Part shown: piece after piece, positions 63,195 to 64,000 of the stretch
How positions within the stretch are numbered: the stretch's first letter is position 1
Layout: each line of letters begins with the position of its first letter
NCBI GenBank assembly: GCA_002839315.1
Contig: PGXV01000001.1
Location: forward strand, 310,001 to 374,000
Source: Spirochaetae bacterium HGW-Spirochaetae-3
GTDB taxonomy: Bacteria; Spirochaetota; Spirochaetia; Treponematales; UBA12059
Direction: 5' to 3'
DNA: 64,000 nt
Program-made: the position numbers and the translations under genes
Notes under the pieces: model-generated
Told to the model about the DNA's origin: nothing
What the model saw: only the letters and a program-made list of their open reading frames with translations
Databases searched by the model: none

Positions 63195-63856
63195 GAGAAG
63201 AATCCTATCTCCGCCTTCGGCTCCAGGCCGTAGACGGCAATGTAATCGGAACCGGAGCGCCACTGTCCATCGGCCCACAGCGAATCGAGCGATGTCTCGC
63301 CCTCCGCGACGGGGACCGTCAACACGACGTTACCGCCTGAATCAAAGAAGAACGCGGTATTCACGGGATACGCCGTATCGACGATCACCCTGTCGCCGGA
63401 CAGGCGGACGGCGGGGAGATCGTAAGCGCTCGTCTCGGGCGCGCTCAGGCTGAATACTCGCTCGGCCCGCTCGCCGGCCAGGTCCACGAGCACGACGCGG
63501 TACTGTCCCCGCGGCATGGTCGGCCCGGGCGCGTCGAGCGAATTGGCCCCTAGCCAAACCGCGGCTCCGGCATCGTCGCGTTGCCAGTCGTCGCGGGTCA
63601 TGGTCCAGCACAGCTCGTCTCCGTCGTGCACTACGTACAGGTAGTCGAGGTCGTCGACGCCATCACCGTCCGCGACGGAGGCGAACAGGGACAAGCGCTC
63701 GTCCCTGCCGCCGTCGGGGCCCGTAGCGACGACGACGAGCCTCGCGCCCGTCGCCGCGATCACGGGCGTCGCAACCGAGCAACCCGTCGTTACCGTAATC
63801 GCCAGAATCGACACCGCGACGATATTCAGGACCGGTCTCCGGGAAGATCGCACCAC
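63170..63856 (-). CDS. Lipoprotein of unknown function
   Basis: 228 residues from GTG 63856. Signal peptide with lipobox VTTGC (Cys about residue 26). The mature part is mostly beta-strand with Asp-rich loops (ADGDGVDDLDYLYVVHDGDELCW) and three repeated sheet units, perhaps Ig-like. Predicted to be lipid-anchored in the envelope. Family not recognised. It overlaps trmB by 25 bases, so the two are co-transcribed, and starts 9 bases after the probable hisS stop. Confidence 0.65.
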   Translation of the reverse strand: MVRSSRRPVLNIVAVSILAITVTTGCSVATPVIAATGARLVVVATGPDGGRDERLSLFASVADGDGVDDLDYLYVVHDGDELCWTMTRDDWQRDDAGAAVWLGANSLDAPGPTMPRGQYRVVLVDLAGERAERVFSLSAPETSAYDLPAVRLSGDRVIVDTAYPVNTAFFFDSGGNVVLTVPVAEGETSLDSLWADGQWRSGSDYIAVYGLEPKAEIGFFSWKIRLPD

Positions 63857-63865
63857 CCTTGCCTT

Positions 63866-64000
63866 CTAGGCGCCTTGGAGGACCGCTATGACGGCATCTA
63901 CGCTCGCGTACTCGGCGTTGGCCCGCTCGGACAGATTCCTGAGTAGCCAGGCGCCACGGCCCTTCTCCTCGGGCCCGCGGATGAGCGCGAAGGCCGCTCC
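63866..64000 (-). CDS. C-terminal end of a probable histidyl-tRNA synthetase (partial)
   Basis: 44 codons enter from the right edge and stop at 63866-63868. The residues (AAFALIRGPEEKGRGAW, then LLRNLSERANAEYASVDAV) fit the end of the HisRS anticodon-binding domain, where a strand with IxGxxE is followed by LKxLxxxxxxxV. Only the last 44 residues are seen, so other class II synthetases with the same fold remain possible. Confidence 0.4.
   Translation of the reverse strand, partial: GAAFALIRGPEEKGRGAWLLRNLSERANAEYASVDAVIAVLQGA

Overview
The window is a densely packed, GC-rich bacterial chromosome segment of about 60 genes and 5 tRNAs. I see no insertion sequence, prophage, CRISPR array or rRNA. 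Gene content and order (a possible parvulin gene before nusB, two tandem lepB genes, tRNAs then tig-clpP-clpX-lon, many TPR proteins and lipoproteins, lnt, an NtrC-type regulator) suggest a free-living or host-associated high-GC member of the Spirochaetota. That assignment is inference from context, not from a marker gene.

Layout. 1-8.2 kb, plus strand: tail of a possible parvulin isomerase, nusB, TPR lipoprotein, map, htrA, phosphoribosyltransferase, and a 1005-residue secreted protein with a predicted beta-helix. 8.2-19.3 kb: isochorismatase-like hydrolase and glgC (minus); an mrfA-mrfB (yprA-yprB) DNA-repair pair (plus); rlmN with two TPR genes (minus); a 56-codon gene (plus); rsmD, smpB and a membrane formylglycine-enzyme-like protein (minus). 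19.4-31.1 kb: lepB-lepB-hemW-pdxY; a minus-strand group (DUF2147, metallo-beta-lactamase fold, pentapeptide protein); murI-rsgA-mutS2; a lone sialic-acid-synthase-like gene. 31.2-41.7 kb: yebC-ruvC-ruvA-ruvB-queA-cca, the minus-strand rpmF-acpP-rnc group, coaD, lnt and an AmmeMemoRadiSam radical-SAM gene. 41.7-48.5 kb: tRNA-His, Arg, Lys, Leu, Gly, then tig-clpP-clpX-lon and a small membrane protein. 48.4-64 kb: zinc-peptidase lipoprotein, EamA transporter, amidohydrolase, AmmeMemoRadiSam A and B proteins, a sigma-54 response regulator, a thiamine transporter operon (thiB-thiP-thiQ) under a TPP riboswitch, an anion-transporter-like permease, a DEAH RNA helicase, trmB, a lipoprotein and a probable hisS tail.

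The strongest signal that is not a gene is promoter architecture. At eleven gene starts a sigma-70-like promoter places its -10 hexamer only 6-7 bases before an ATG with no usable Shine-Dalgarno, so the mRNA would begin at or within a base or two of the start codon. At two divergent junctions (lepB / FGE-like; helicase / permease) the opposing -35 hexamers overlap. Genes inside operons instead have normal Shine-Dalgarno sequences and often start with GTG, or overlap the upstream stop by 1-4 bases. This suggests widespread leaderless transcription for first-in-operon genes.

The genes fall mainly into informational and quality-control work: tRNA and rRNA maturation (cca, queA, rlmN, rsmD, trmB, rnc), ribosome assembly and rescue (rsgA, smpB, rpmF), recombination and repair (ruvABC, mutS2, mrfAB), protein folding and turnover (tig, clpXP, lon, htrA, map), and envelope biogenesis (lepB x2, lnt, murI). 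The tRNA genes do not encode CCA, which fits the presence of cca.
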